From CAG-826 sp964504595 (lineage in GTDB: Bacteria; Bacillota_I; Bacilli_A; RFN20; CAG-826): DNA of 56,746 nt. Location: contig CAZDEE010000010.1 of the NCBI GenBank assembly GCA_964504595.1, positions 1-56,746 on the forward strand, in the 5' to 3' direction. Positions within the stretch are counted from its first letter, which is position 1; every line of letters begins with the position of its first letter. Below, piece by piece: positions 37,590 to 46,449 of the stretch. A program made the translations under genes and the position numbers. A model generated the notes under the pieces. The model saw only the letters and a program-made list of their open reading frames with translations, had not been told where the DNA came from and ran no database searches.

Positions 37590-37613
37590 AAAAAAGGGCC
37601 TAAGCCCTTTTTT
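37590..37613. terminator. Bidirectional terminator between MATE and lacI genes
   Basis: A-run, GGGC-CTAA-GCCC, then T-run; symmetrical, so it serves both convergent genes. Confidence 0.85.
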
Positions 37614-37627
37614 GTTTATTTTGTTCT

Positions 37628-38611
37628 TTATACGTATTTTCTTTGATGTAAAGTTACTGGTAATTTTACGACTGATTTTTCTTTTTTATTATTTTTCATT
37701 CTCGCTTTTAAAGTATTAAAAGCAATTTCACACATTTCATCATAATCATAATCAATCGAAGTCAAATCCATAAAACCGCATACTCTTGTTGATAAGCAAT
37801 CAAATCCAACTATATGTAAACGAGGATAAACGCGACGAATATTTGGAATCTTTTTATTTAATATTTTCAAAAGATTATATGCAAGTTCATCATTAAAACA
37901 GAAAATACCTAAATAACCTTGATTAATTAAATTAATCATTTGTCCATTGATTTGCTTTTGATCAATAACAATACACTCAGAATTTGGAAGTAAACTATTT
38001 ATTGTTGAAATAAAAGATTTTTGTCTTCTTTTAGAACACTCAGCATTTGGCATTTTTATATAGACAAACTTATCTAATTTATGAAAATTAATTAAATAAT
38101 TAGCCGCAAGTTGAGCACCTAATTCATCATCTAAATATATTTCATCAACATATTCTTTATTAATTTGTCTTCCAATGCTCACTAATGGAATTTGATTCAA
38201 TTTTGCAGTTTCAATAACTGAATCTTCAGGCTCTAAAAGAGTAATAATTCCGTCAATTCTTTGCGATATACATTGTTTTAAAACATCTAATTCAAATTTT
38301 TTAGAAGATGCAAAAATAATTGTAAAATCAAAATTTTCAGATGAAATAAGATTAACTAATTTTTCACATATAACAGAAAAGAAATTGTTCTTCAAACTAT
38401 TAATAATAACCGCAACTAAACGTTTTCCGTCACGTTTAATAAATTGAGATACATTATTAGGTAAATATCCTAATTCATATGCTTTTTGGCGTACTTTCTC
38501 TTTAGTTGAATCGCTAATATCATCACAATCTCTTAACGCTCTTGAAACTGTGTTAATAGATAATCCTAATTCATATGCAATACTTTTTAATCCAGTAGTA
38601 CGTGGATTCAT
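37628..38611 (-). CDS. LacI-family transcriptional regulator
   Basis: 327 residues. N-terminal HTH LKSIAYELGLSINTVSRALRDCDDI with hinge helix SQFIKRDG, then a periplasmic-binding-type effector domain (QRIDGIITLLEP, ELAYNLLKILNK, HIVGFDCLS). GGAGTG precedes the ATG. The hinge helix sequence is not the usual AR.L form, so its operator may differ from standard LacI sites. It probably senses a sugar from the glycan degraded by neighbouring enzymes and controls some of them. Flanked by terminators on both sides, so transcribed alone. Confidence 0.9.
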   Translation of the reverse strand: MNPRTTGLKSIAYELGLSINTVSRALRDCDDISDSTKEKVRQKAYELGYLPNNVSQFIKRDGKRLVAVIINSLKNNFFSVICEKLVNLISSENFDFTIIFASSKKFELDVLKQCISQRIDGIITLLEPEDSVIETAKLNQIPLVSIGRQINKEYVDEIYLDDELGAQLAANYLINFHKLDKFVYIKMPNAECSKRRQKSFISTINSLLPNSECIVIDQKQINGQMINLINQGYLGIFCFNDELAYNLLKILNKKIPNIRRVYPRLHIVGFDCLSTRVCGFMDLTSIDYDYDEMCEIAFNTLKARMKNNKKEKSVVKLPVTLHQRKYV

Positions 38612-38639
38612 TATAAATCACACTCCTTCAATCTAAATT

Positions 38640-38655
38640 AATTCAAAAATGAATT
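38640..38655. repeat. Inverted repeat upstream of lacI-family gene
   Basis: AATTCA-AAAA-TGAATT, 6+4+6, 29-44 bases ahead of the regulator's start. Possible autoregulatory operator; AT-rich, so chance is not excluded. Confidence 0.3.
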
Positions 38656-38670
38656 ATTTTATTTAACGAC

Positions 38671-38707
38671 AAAAGGATAGTATCCCCATTTAAAGAGATA
38701 ACTATCC
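38671..38707 (-). terminator. Terminator after the 940-residue lipoprotein gene
   Basis: Minus-strand GGATAGT...ACTATCC hairpin extended by ATC/GAT pairs, followed by four T. The T run is short. Confidence 0.6.
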
Positions 38708-38726
38708 TATATAGGTAATTTATAGA

Positions 38727-41549
38727 CTATTCAGCTTCAGTTGCTTCAATTAATCTAACACTATTTAAAGTGAAACTAGAATATTCAGCAGATAATGAGA
38801 AGTCTAAGATACCAGTATGTAAACCAGTTAATTTTTGTTCATATAATGTCGAGTTATCAGTACCATCATAAACATATCCATTAACGCCTGTGAATTTATA
38901 TGTTAATGTTAAATCATTACCAACACGTTTAGCATTAAGTTCGATGGTTCCACCTAAGTAAATGTTCTTCAATTCAGTCCAGAAATCTGCTCCATCTCCA
39001 AGATACCAGACACCATTGTTTTGAGCATCTGCAAGCGTAGATCCATTTCCATTACGATCATCCATCCATCCGAACCAGTCCATACGGAATGTTGCATTAT
39101 CACCATAAGCGGCACCTTCTGCCCAATGTGAACTATCACCATCTGAAACAACTAATAATGGATGTCTCCATTGTTGGTCGTTAGTATCTGCTAAAAGATT
39201 TCCATCATCACCGTTGAACGCTGAATTAACAGTCCATTTTGCGTTAAATTCGAAATCACCGCGTAAACCAGTTGCGATATCGGTCCAATTTGCACGTTCA
39301 GTCCATCCGCCTGATGATTTTTTATTATCATTTGTAATTGATGAACCATGTGCTGAACCACAGCATGACCAATGTCCACCATATAAATCATTTGGATCTT
39401 CAACCCATTCACCATCATGATGAGATGATGATAGATTTAAACTAGAACGATCTAGAGGTAAATCATTGTAAACTGTATCAAGCTTTTCACCACAATATTT
39501 ACAAGAAGTGGTGTATGTACCATGTGTTGTACATGTTGAATATGTAATAATGTCTAATTTATCATAGTCTTCTTTTGTCCACCAGGTATGTTCTCCTTTA
39601 GGCTCAATAACTTTGTGTTCTAGGTGTCCACAATTTTTACAATATTGTTCTTCTTCACCTGCAACATAACAAGTAACTTTTTTTGAAACATACCAATCTG
39701 TCATATTATGTTCACCATCTGGACATAATATAGCTTCAATTTCTGCATCAGAGCGAACTAAACCATTCTTTGTCAATTTATAATAACTACCAAAATCATT
39801 ATTAGCCCAATCCCAAGAAATACTTTTCCAACCAGAATCAGCATTTGAACCTATTCTAATACCAAGAATTTCATCTTTATTAATTCTTCCAAGACCTAAA
39901 TCTTTATATTCGGCAAAAACTTCAATTGTCGCATTATATTTTCCAGTTTCAGAATCTTTTTCACTATTAAAAGTTGCAGAACTTTGAGCAAAATTACTAT
40001 TTCCATCACCGGAAGCCCATAATTGATAATTTGCGGCCATATTATCTTTAGTCAAGAAGCGAACTTCAAAATTATCATTTTGCCACCAGTCAGCATGTGT
40101 TTCTCCATTTTTGAGTTTATCAACATATATATCAGCAAACATATAAATACCACGTGTATTCTTTGTAGCATAGAAATCAATATGTTCGCCTTCTCCGTTT
40201 AATGAGAATTCATATTTGCTAACGTTTTGATAAATTAAATCATCCTTTAATCCATCAATAGTTACTTTATCAGCTGGATTTGCTGAAACATGCACTTTAA
40301 ACGTTGCTTCAAGTTCGCCATATTTAGCAGTTATTGTAGCTACGCCTGCTTTTTCTGAATTTGCAGTTACAACACCATTAGCATTGACTGTTGCAATTGA
40401 ATCATCACTTGAAGTATAAGTGACAGCATCGTAGTTGAAAAGGGATTTATCTCCAGTAGGACTTAATTTATATTGTTCTCCCAAATAAAGAAGTGTTTCA
40501 TCAGATGCAAATTCAATTTTTGTTGGTTTGTCATATAAATTTCTAACATCTTCACCAACTATTGTTTTAACATTTTCAATTAACGCAGAAGTTTGGAATC
40601 CACCAATCCATGCGTATGATGGTTCATCAGCCGCAATAGTAGTAACCTTGGCACTACCATAGCACTTCATTGTAGAATCAGTTGATTGTTCTTCTTCACT
40701 ACTACCTTTTCCATAGAAGTAGAAATAATTATCTCCATCACGTAAAAGACCTAATTTAAAAGATTCATCCAGAACAGCTTTATCATCATTAGAAACAGTA
40801 AAATCTTTGACATGCTTACCCCAATTCCAGTTATTTAGCTCACTATTAAGTTGAACCATTCCTAAAGTATTCCATCCAGTAGCAATTCCGGTACGATCCA
40901 TTTGTACATAATAGAAGGCTGTTTTTATATTATCAGCGGCACTCATCCAAACGCCATTTTCACTTGTACCTGTCATGATACCATATTTTGCAGCATTTTC
41001 TGACTCAGCAAAACCAGTAGCCGTAATTTCAGCTTCAACATACCATTGAGTACCATAAACTCCATTAAACATTAATGATGGATCTCCACCAATACCATGT
41101 GAGATAATTCCATCTTCTAAATATGTAGAATAATCGAGTTCATTTCCGGTTGATTTAGTTAAATCTATTGGTGAATGATGAACATTAAATGTGATACTAT
41201 CAGATTTTGTTGCATCATCACGACTTGTCGCTGTAATTGTTACTTCTTTATTCTCTGTAACATTTTCAAATTTTACAGTGCCATTTTTTACTGTAGCAAC
41301 ACTAGCATCAGATGTTGACCAATCAACTTTTAAACCAGTTTGACTGCCAGTAACGTTGTAACTAACGTTAGTTTTAGATCCGCCTAAAACATTTGTTGTG
41401 TCACATGAAACTTTAACAGATTCAACTGTAACTGGAATAGAAGAAGTTGTTTGATTATTACCAGTAGAACCTGATGGTTTATTACCACAACTTGCTATAC
41501 CGAAGAGCATAATTGCGGATAAAACCAATAAAGGCAATTTCTTTTTCAT
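38727..41549 (-). CDS. Large surface lipoprotein: BIG2, lectin-like, CBM9-like and cysteine-rich modules
   Basis: 940 residues. Lipobox LSAIMLFGIASCGNK; BIG2 domain (about 40-125, WSTSDASVATVKNG); beta-sandwich (about 130-340) like that of the lipoprotein at 34722 (KYGIMTGTSENG); second BIG2 (about 345-425, SSDDSIATVNANGVV); CBM9/DOMON-like domain (about 430-600, FEVRFLTKDN); a cysteine-rich section with repeated CxxCG (EQYCKNCGHLEH, TTSCKYCGEKL; about 605-705); and a final laminin-G/DUF1080-like domain (about 720-935). No glycosidase active site recognised. Probably a polysaccharide-binding scaffold or an uncharacterised enzyme. AGGAGG before the ATG. The promoter holds a full-match cre site. 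Confidence 0.75.
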   Translation of the reverse strand: MKKKLPLLVLSAIMLFGIASCGNKPSGSTGNNQTTSSIPVTVESVKVSCDTTNVLGGSKTNVSYNVTGSQTGLKVDWSTSDASVATVKNGTVKFENVTENKEVTITATSRDDATKSDSITFNVHHSPIDLTKSTGNELDYSTYLEDGIISHGIGGDPSLMFNGVYGTQWYVEAEITATGFAESENAAKYGIMTGTSENGVWMSAADNIKTAFYYVQMDRTGIATGWNTLGMVQLNSELNNWNWGKHVKDFTVSNDDKAVLDESFKLGLLRDGDNYFYFYGKGSSEEEQSTDSTMKCYGSAKVTTIAADEPSYAWIGGFQTSALIENVKTIVGEDVRNLYDKPTKIEFASDETLLYLGEQYKLSPTGDKSLFNYDAVTYTSSDDSIATVNANGVVTANSEKAGVATITAKYGELEATFKVHVSANPADKVTIDGLKDDLIYQNVSKYEFSLNGEGEHIDFYATKNTRGIYMFADIYVDKLKNGETHADWWQNDNFEVRFLTKDNMAANYQLWASGDGNSNFAQSSATFNSEKDSETGKYNATIEVFAEYKDLGLGRINKDEILGIRIGSNADSGWKSISWDWANNDFGSYYKLTKNGLVRSDAEIEAILCPDGEHNMTDWYVSKKVTCYVAGEEEQYCKNCGHLEHKVIEPKGEHTWWTKEDYDKLDIITYSTCTTHGTYTTSCKYCGEKLDTVYNDLPLDRSSLNLSSSHHDGEWVEDPNDLYGGHWSCCGSAHGSSITNDNKKSSGGWTERANWTDIATGLRGDFEFNAKWTVNSAFNGDDGNLLADTNDQQWRHPLLVVSDGDSSHWAEGAAYGDNATFRMDWFGWMDDRNGNGSTLADAQNNGVWYLGDGADFWTELKNIYLGGTIELNAKRVGNDLTLTYKFTGVNGYVYDGTDNSTLYEQKLTGLHTGILDFSLSAEYSSFTLNSVRLIEATEAE

Positions 41550-41606
41550 TATTTTATTATCCTCCTTATAAATTACCTGATTTAACGATTTTTCATCATT
41601 TTGTTA

Positions 41607-41635
41607 TTTTTAAATGGTGTAATCGCTTTCATCAA
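41607..41635 (-). promoter_or_regulatory. Promoter with full-match cre site
   Basis: Minus-strand TTGATG (41630-41635), 17 bases, TAAAAA (41607-41612). The plus-strand sequence TGTAATCGCTTTCA at 41618-41631 matches the cre consensus TGWAANCGNTNWCA at all 14 positions and fills the spacer, the position expected for carbon catabolite repression. Between here and the terminator at 41815 (41640-41814) I see only AT-rich sequence with no gene. Confidence 0.7.
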
Positions 41636-41814
41636 CGTAATTTTAATATAGTAACTATCAACTTATCAACCATTAAAATTAATGTTATCCAACTTTAAAA
41701 TCATTTCTAACTATTTACAACTTTAAATTAGAACAATTTACTCATAAAAATGCGTGAAATCAATGAAATATAAACTAATTTTTAAAAAGTTACGTTACTT
41801 TAAAAACATAAAAA

Positions 41815-41853
41815 TTAAAAAAGCTGCCTACCAATTAATGGTAAAAAGCAGCT
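41815..41853 (-). terminator. Terminator of the GH3-SGNH pair
   Basis: Minus-strand AGCTGC...GCAGCT enclosing TACCA/TGGTA with an internal bulge, then a T run, 18 bases past the stop of the SGNH lipoprotein gene. Confidence 0.8.
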
Positions 41854-41870
41854 ATCGTTTAATTTAATAA

Positions 41871-42929
41871 TTATTTAATTTTAGCCATTGGAACGTTTTT
41901 CAAAATTAAATCTTTAAAGAAATTATATCCATCTTGATTTGGATGTAATCCATCTTGTTGATATAAGGCGTAATCATCACCATATTTTTCCATAACATCT
42001 AAATAATGTAAACGCTCATTATTCTCACAATATTTTTTCATAATCTCATTACTTTCAGAATGATTTTCCCATTGTGAAGCAAAAATATTTGAGCATCTAG
42101 TAATTGAAAAATAATAAATATTTGTATTTGGATAACACTCAAGATAATCTTGAATCAATAACTGAACATTACGAGCGCAAGTCTTGCCTCCTTCAGACAT
42201 GTCATCAACATTATTAATACCAATATTCAAAACGATGTTCTTTGGTTCAACTTTAATTTCGGAATATATCTTGCTTTGAATACATCTCCAGTGATGGCTT
42301 GTTGCCATGTTAATACCAATGTTTAATGTATTATATTCTTTAAAGGCGTCAGAGAAACTTTCACTGATATTTGTTTTCTCAGCCCAGAATTGGAAAAATG
42401 AATCTCCAACGAATAAAGTTGTATCTTCATCAAGTTTATTCTTAACATTTGAGCATCTGCTCTTAGCTTGATTTGTAAACCAAGATGATTCACTATGATT
42501 TGCTACAAAATCATCATAGGCATAAACTCTAAATGTACCTTTTAAATGTTCACTTTTTGCAGTAACTTTAGTTCCGCCTGCACCAACAAAATATACCTTA
42601 TCATCAACAATTTCACATACGCTTTCATCTTCAACTTCATAAGTAAATACTTCATCTTTGGCAATATCTGGTTTTGATAAAATAGGTCTAATCTTAATTC
42701 CATCAAAATCATTATCATGAACATATAATTGATCAAACTTCACTGTTCCAAAATAATCTTTTGGATAAGATGAAGTTGGTTGTTCGCCATTACCTGTACT
42801 CTGTATAGCAGTTGAATTTTCGGATGGATTATTATTTCCTGTTGTAATTTCATTATTACTACCGCATCCCATAAGAACCGATATTGTAACAAGTGACAAA
42901 AGACCTAAGATATATTTATTTCTTTTCAT
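41871..42929 (-). CDS. SGNH-hydrolase lipoprotein with Ig-like N-terminal domain
   Basis: 352 residues. Lipobox in LVTISVLMGCGSN, low-complexity linker, a BIG2-like domain (about 60-140, VEDESVCEIVDDKVYFVGAGG), then a SGNH esterase: nucleophile Ser in LFVGDSFFQFW, block II in LNIGINMATSHH, block III Asn in LNIGINNVDD, and Asp-His in QQDGLHPNQDGY. It is the extracellular counterpart of the cytosolic MORN-SGNH protein. It probably deacylates polysaccharide side chains at the surface. It lies 22 bases downstream of the GH3 gene, with its own AAGGAG. Confidence 0.83.
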   Translation of the reverse strand: MKRNKYILGLLSLVTISVLMGCGSNNEITTGNNNPSENSTAIQSTGNGEQPTSSYPKDYFGTVKFDQLYVHDNDFDGIKIRPILSKPDIAKDEVFTYEVEDESVCEIVDDKVYFVGAGGTKVTAKSEHLKGTFRVYAYDDFVANHSESSWFTNQAKSRCSNVKNKLDEDTTLFVGDSFFQFWAEKTNISESFSDAFKEYNTLNIGINMATSHHWRCIQSKIYSEIKVEPKNIVLNIGINNVDDMSEGGKTCARNVQLLIQDYLECYPNTNIYYFSITRCSNIFASQWENHSESNEIMKKYCENNERLHYLDVMEKYGDDYALYQQDGLHPNQDGYNFFKDLILKNVPMAKIK

Positions 42930-42951
42930 TTTTAAAATCTCCTTCTATATA

Positions 42952-45165
42952 CTACTTATAGTATTTTTGAAGCAAATAAAAATCAATATCCAACTCTCCA
43001 TTAAAAGTAATGTTCTTGACAGGTTCTTTTAACATCCAAGGATGATTATTGAAAAACTCCTTAACATCTAAATTAGGATTTCTTTCTTTAATTAAGCAAA
43101 TGAATTTTTCATCATTTAAAGCTTCTTCAACCGGTGTGATTATACTAATTTCAGTTGGGTTTTCTTTTCTTTCTAAATGTGGAATTTGTTTATTTTCAAC
43201 TAATATTTCACCATTAATACTTATATTATCGAAATAGATTATATCCCTAGTATTTTTAGAAACATAAACTTGATATTCGCCATTTTCAACTTTAAATAAA
43301 TCAGATTCAACATCATAAACCGATAAGTCATCATAAGGAATTTTAATAGCTACCTTTTCACTAGAATTTCCTTTTATTAATATTTTTTCAATCGTTTTTA
43401 ATTCCTTAATCGGTCTATATAGGTCAGAGTCTTTCTTTCCTATATAAATTTGAATAACCTCTTTACCATCTATATTCGATAAATTATGGATAGTTAATGA
43501 AACGTTTACATCTTTACCATCAAAACCAATCTTAAAATCATCATAGCTAAAAGTAGAATATGATAATCCTTCTCCAAATTCATAATTGATTAAAGATTTA
43601 TTATCTAATTTATCATAGAAACGGTATCCAACATAAATATCATCATCGTAATAACTATAATAAACATTATTTTTTACTAGTTCTTTGTAAATAGGATTAA
43701 CATCTAAAGAAGAAATCCATGTTTCTGGTAATCTACCTGAAGGATTATTATCTCCATAAATAGTGTTACGTAGTGCTTCATACATTCCTTCTCCAGAAAG
43801 ATAACTAATTATAATTGAAGAAGCATGTTCTTTTAAAGAAGAAATATCTATGACTGAACCGGTAACAACTACGCTTGCATATTTAACATTATTTTCATTT
43901 AAAAAATCGAGCAATTGCAGTTGTTCATTGTGTAAAGAGATTCCACTTCGATCCCATCCTTCAGATTCATCAGATTCATATTGACCGACAAATACTAAAA
44001 CTTGACTATAATGTTTTAATTTATCAAGTGAAGATTTTTCATCTAAAAGATATTTATTAATATCATATCCTTCAATGTAATCAAAAGGGATATTTTCCAT
44101 CTTTAACGCATCTAAATAACTGATTGTTTGATGAGTTTTAACCCATGCACTTCCTCCTCCTACAAATCGAGGATGAGAAGCAAAATGACCAATTACTAAT
44201 ACTTTTTCATCTTTTTTAAAAGGCAAATAATTTTTTTTATTTTTCACTAAAACGAATGATTCTTCAGCAAGTTTTATCGCTTGTTCATGAATTAAGTCAA
44301 AATCATAAGTAATTGAATTCCGTTCCTTAAGAGCAAGCTTTTTAACATTATTAATTATTTCTAATCTTCTATTTAAAATATCATCATCATTGAAATCTAT
44401 TCCATAAAATTGATCAATAAATTCTGGTGTTCTTCTAGAAATCGGCATTTCTATATCAAGTCCAGTTTTGATAGTTTTCCCTTTATGAACAACCGCTGTC
44501 CAATCACTAACAATCAAACCTTCAAATTTAAAATCATGTCGCAATTTCTTTTGAATCAAATATGGTGATTCATTAACATATACTCCATTAATTCTATTAT
44601 AAGATGTCATTAACAAACTTGGAGAAGCATGTTCAATTGCGTAGGCAAAAGCCCGTAAATAAATTTCATTTAAAGCTCTTAAAGAAATCTCACTAGAATT
44701 AGTTAATCGATAAGCTTCTTGGTTGTTCGCCGCGTAATGCTTTATACAAGCCGCTCCTCCATTTTCTTCAATACCTAAAATATATTGGCTAGAAAGAATT
44801 CCAGTTAAAAATGGATCTTCACTAAAATATTCAAAATTTCTTCCACATAATGTATTCCTTTTAATGTTAATTCCAGGAGCAAGAATTACATCAACATTTT
44901 TACTTAGGCAATCTAATGCTAATAAACGGCCGTTTTCATAACAGACTTTTTTACTAAATGATGCCGCAAGTGCACTAGGTGATAATAAACATACCGTCTC
45001 TAAAACATCACCTTGTTTTTCAAAATCGTTATCAGCCGGCTTTCTTAAACCTAAAGGACCGTCATTTACAACTATTGGTCTAATGGTTTCATCATCGCAC
45101 CCTATCTCCCAAGCATTAAGTCCCATAAAATAACGATAATTTCTTTTTCTATCTTTTATATCCAT
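42952..45165 (-). CDS. GH3 family beta-glycosidase, cytosolic
   Basis: 737 residues, full GH3 length with TIM barrel, (alpha/beta)6 sandwich and C-terminal fibronectin III-like domain. Substrate loop VNDGPLGLRKPADN, conserved IKHYAANNQEAYR, nucleophile Asp in GLIVSDWTAVVHKG; the usual flap region SDESEGWDRSGISL is in the second domain, and GEGLSYSTFSYDD opens the last. No signal peptide. Likely a beta-glucosidase or beta-xylosidase on imported oligosaccharides. The ribosome binding site is weak (AGGGTAAGT). An 8+7+8 inverted repeat lies just upstream (45184-45206). Confidence 0.93.
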   Translation of the reverse strand: MDIKDRKRNYRYFMGLNAWEIGCDDETIRPIVVNDGPLGLRKPADNDFEKQGDVLETVCLLSPSALAASFSKKVCYENGRLLALDCLSKNVDVILAPGINIKRNTLCGRNFEYFSEDPFLTGILSSQYILGIEENGGAACIKHYAANNQEAYRLTNSSEISLRALNEIYLRAFAYAIEHASPSLLMTSYNRINGVYVNESPYLIQKKLRHDFKFEGLIVSDWTAVVHKGKTIKTGLDIEMPISRRTPEFIDQFYGIDFNDDDILNRRLEIINNVKKLALKERNSITYDFDLIHEQAIKLAEESFVLVKNKKNYLPFKKDEKVLVIGHFASHPRFVGGGSAWVKTHQTISYLDALKMENIPFDYIEGYDINKYLLDEKSSLDKLKHYSQVLVFVGQYESDESEGWDRSGISLHNEQLQLLDFLNENNVKYASVVVTGSVIDISSLKEHASSIIISYLSGEGMYEALRNTIYGDNNPSGRLPETWISSLDVNPIYKELVKNNVYYSYYDDDIYVGYRFYDKLDNKSLINYEFGEGLSYSTFSYDDFKIGFDGKDVNVSLTIHNLSNIDGKEVIQIYIGKKDSDLYRPIKELKTIEKILIKGNSSEKVAIKIPYDDLSVYDVESDLFKVENGEYQVYVSKNTRDIIYFDNISINGEILVENKQIPHLERKENPTEISIITPVEEALNDEKFICLIKERNPNLDVKEFFNNHPWMLKEPVKNITFNGELDIDFYLLQKYYK

Positions 45166-45183
45166 ATACTTACCCTAAAATGA

Positions 45184-45206
45184 GTAATTATCTTATAAAT
45201 AATTAC
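45184..45206. repeat. Perfect inverted repeat ahead of the GH3 gene
   Basis: GTAATTAT-CTTATAA-ATAATTAC, 8+7+8, ending 19 bases before the GH3 start. It may be an operator or a leader hairpin that affects ribosome access. I found no clear sigma-A promoter in this gap. Confidence 0.45.
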
Positions 45207-45292
45207 ACTTTTCCTTTCTTTTACAGATATTTTCATATTAACAAAGTAGCTTTTTATTGTACATATATACTTTAATTATTTTTCATAATAAA

Positions 45293-45342
45293 AATAAAAA
45301 AGGCACTTGAATAATCCTAATAAATGAATTATCAATTGCCCT
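45293..45342 (-). terminator. Terminator after the ccpA-like gene
   Basis: Minus-strand GGCAATTGATAATTC pairs with GATTATTCAAGTGCC with minor mismatches, then six T. Confidence 0.75.
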
Positions 45343-45393
45343 TTAAAATAGTTACTTAAATAGTTAATCTTTAAATTAAAAACTTACAATATC

Positions 45394-46389
45394 TTAGATT
45401 GTCGATTTTCTTTTTTGGAAAGTAGATTCAAATTTATATTGCTTTTCTTCTAATGACTCATTCAATAAAGCAGTTAACATTAACATTGCTTTCTTTCCAA
45501 CCTCGTACATATCAATGTGCATACAAGATATTTGTGGTCTTGTAATCGCTGCATACTTAGTACCAATAATTGATAAAACCTCAACATCTTCAGGGACTTT
45601 TAATCCGGAATCAATCGCAGCATTAGTAATCGCGGCCGCGAGTGAATCACGATACGCTAAGAAATAACCCTTTTTAGTATTTTTAAAGAATTCAAGGAAA
45701 TCACTGTAAGTTCTATTATAAGAATCATCACATGACAATAATCCATAATTTCTATTTTCATCAACATGAACACTAATAAATGCTTTTTCAATTCTATCTA
45801 AAAGACGACCGCAGTTATGGGCATGTAAAAAATACATCTTTTTATCGCCATTTTTAAAATAATCTTGAATAATCGATTTAATCTTATGCTCATAACCAAA
45901 GCTTATTGATCCAACTTTTTCACCTATAATATTATTATTAACCGCAATTACAGGAACTGAATATGACAATATTTGATTAACATCATCAACATCTAATTCA
46001 TCATCAAAGATAATTGCGCCATCAACATGTGAAGTAATAACTCTCTCTACAACCTCTAAAGCATCTGTTCTAGAATGTGAGGTAACAAATAAAGTTAAAC
46101 TATATCCATATTCTTTTGCGGCATCAGTAATACCATTTAACATGTTTGAAATATATACATAATTTGCAGACGGAATAACAATTCCAATATTTGTAGATTT
46201 TGAAGTTGCTAAAGCTTGTGCAACTGCAGATGGTTTATATCCTAATCTAACAATAGTTTCTTCAACTTTTTTTCTAGTTTCTTCTGTGACATTACCTTTT
46301 TTATTAATGACACGTGACACTGTGGCAAGAGAGACACCGCTAGCTCTTGCTACTTCATAAATCGTAACTCTATCTTTTGTGTTTTTCAT
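45394..46389 (-). CDS. ccpA: CcpA-like LacI-family catabolite regulator
   Basis: 331 residues. HTH TIYEVARASGVSLATVSRVIN, followed by TRKKVEETIVRLGYKPSAVAQALA (the canonical hinge) and TNIGIVIPS, all close to CcpA of Bacilli. The effector domain is complete (HVDGAIIFDD, DSLAAAITNAA, HIDMYEVGKKAML). CcpA with HPr-Ser-P binds cre sites to repress or activate carbon genes. Two points favour CcpA over a local sugar regulator: sequence of the DNA-binding half, and synteny with ytxH and murC as in B. subtilis. AGGGGAG precedes the ATG. The effector half is more divergent, so a specialised paralogue remains possible. A strong terminator lies just ahead of it. Confidence 0.75.
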   Translation of the reverse strand: MKNTKDRVTIYEVARASGVSLATVSRVINKKGNVTEETRKKVEETIVRLGYKPSAVAQALATSKSTNIGIVIPSANYVYISNMLNGITDAAKEYGYSLTLFVTSHSRTDALEVVERVITSHVDGAIIFDDELDVDDVNQILSYSVPVIAVNNNIIGEKVGSISFGYEHKIKSIIQDYFKNGDKKMYFLHAHNCGRLLDRIEKAFISVHVDENRNYGLLSCDDSYNRTYSDFLEFFKNTKKGYFLAYRDSLAAAITNAAIDSGLKVPEDVEVLSIIGTKYAAITRPQISCMHIDMYEVGKKAMLMLTALLNESLEEKQYKFESTFQKRKSTI

Positions 46390-46404
46390 TTTTCTCTCCC
46401 CTTT

Positions 46405-46437
46405 TAAAAAAAAATATAAGCGCCTAGTCGCGCTTAT
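46405..46437 (-). terminator. Terminator or attenuator between ytxH and the ccpA-like gene
   Basis: Minus-strand ATAAGCGC-GACTAG-GCGCTTAT, 8 perfect pairs, followed by a T run. The T run ends only about 15 bases before the ccpA start codon, leaving no room for a separate promoter after it. Confidence 0.85.
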
Positions 46438-46449
46438 AGATGAATGATG

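Noticed and set aside
41513..41698. 61-residue plus-strand frame upstream of the 940-residue lipoprotein
   Set aside because: Lies across the promoter and cre site of the opposite gene, no binding site.
10270..45165. Integrative element or phage as carrier of the glycan island
   Set aside because: No integrase, transposase, attachment repeat or phage gene seen; the island idea rests only on gene order.
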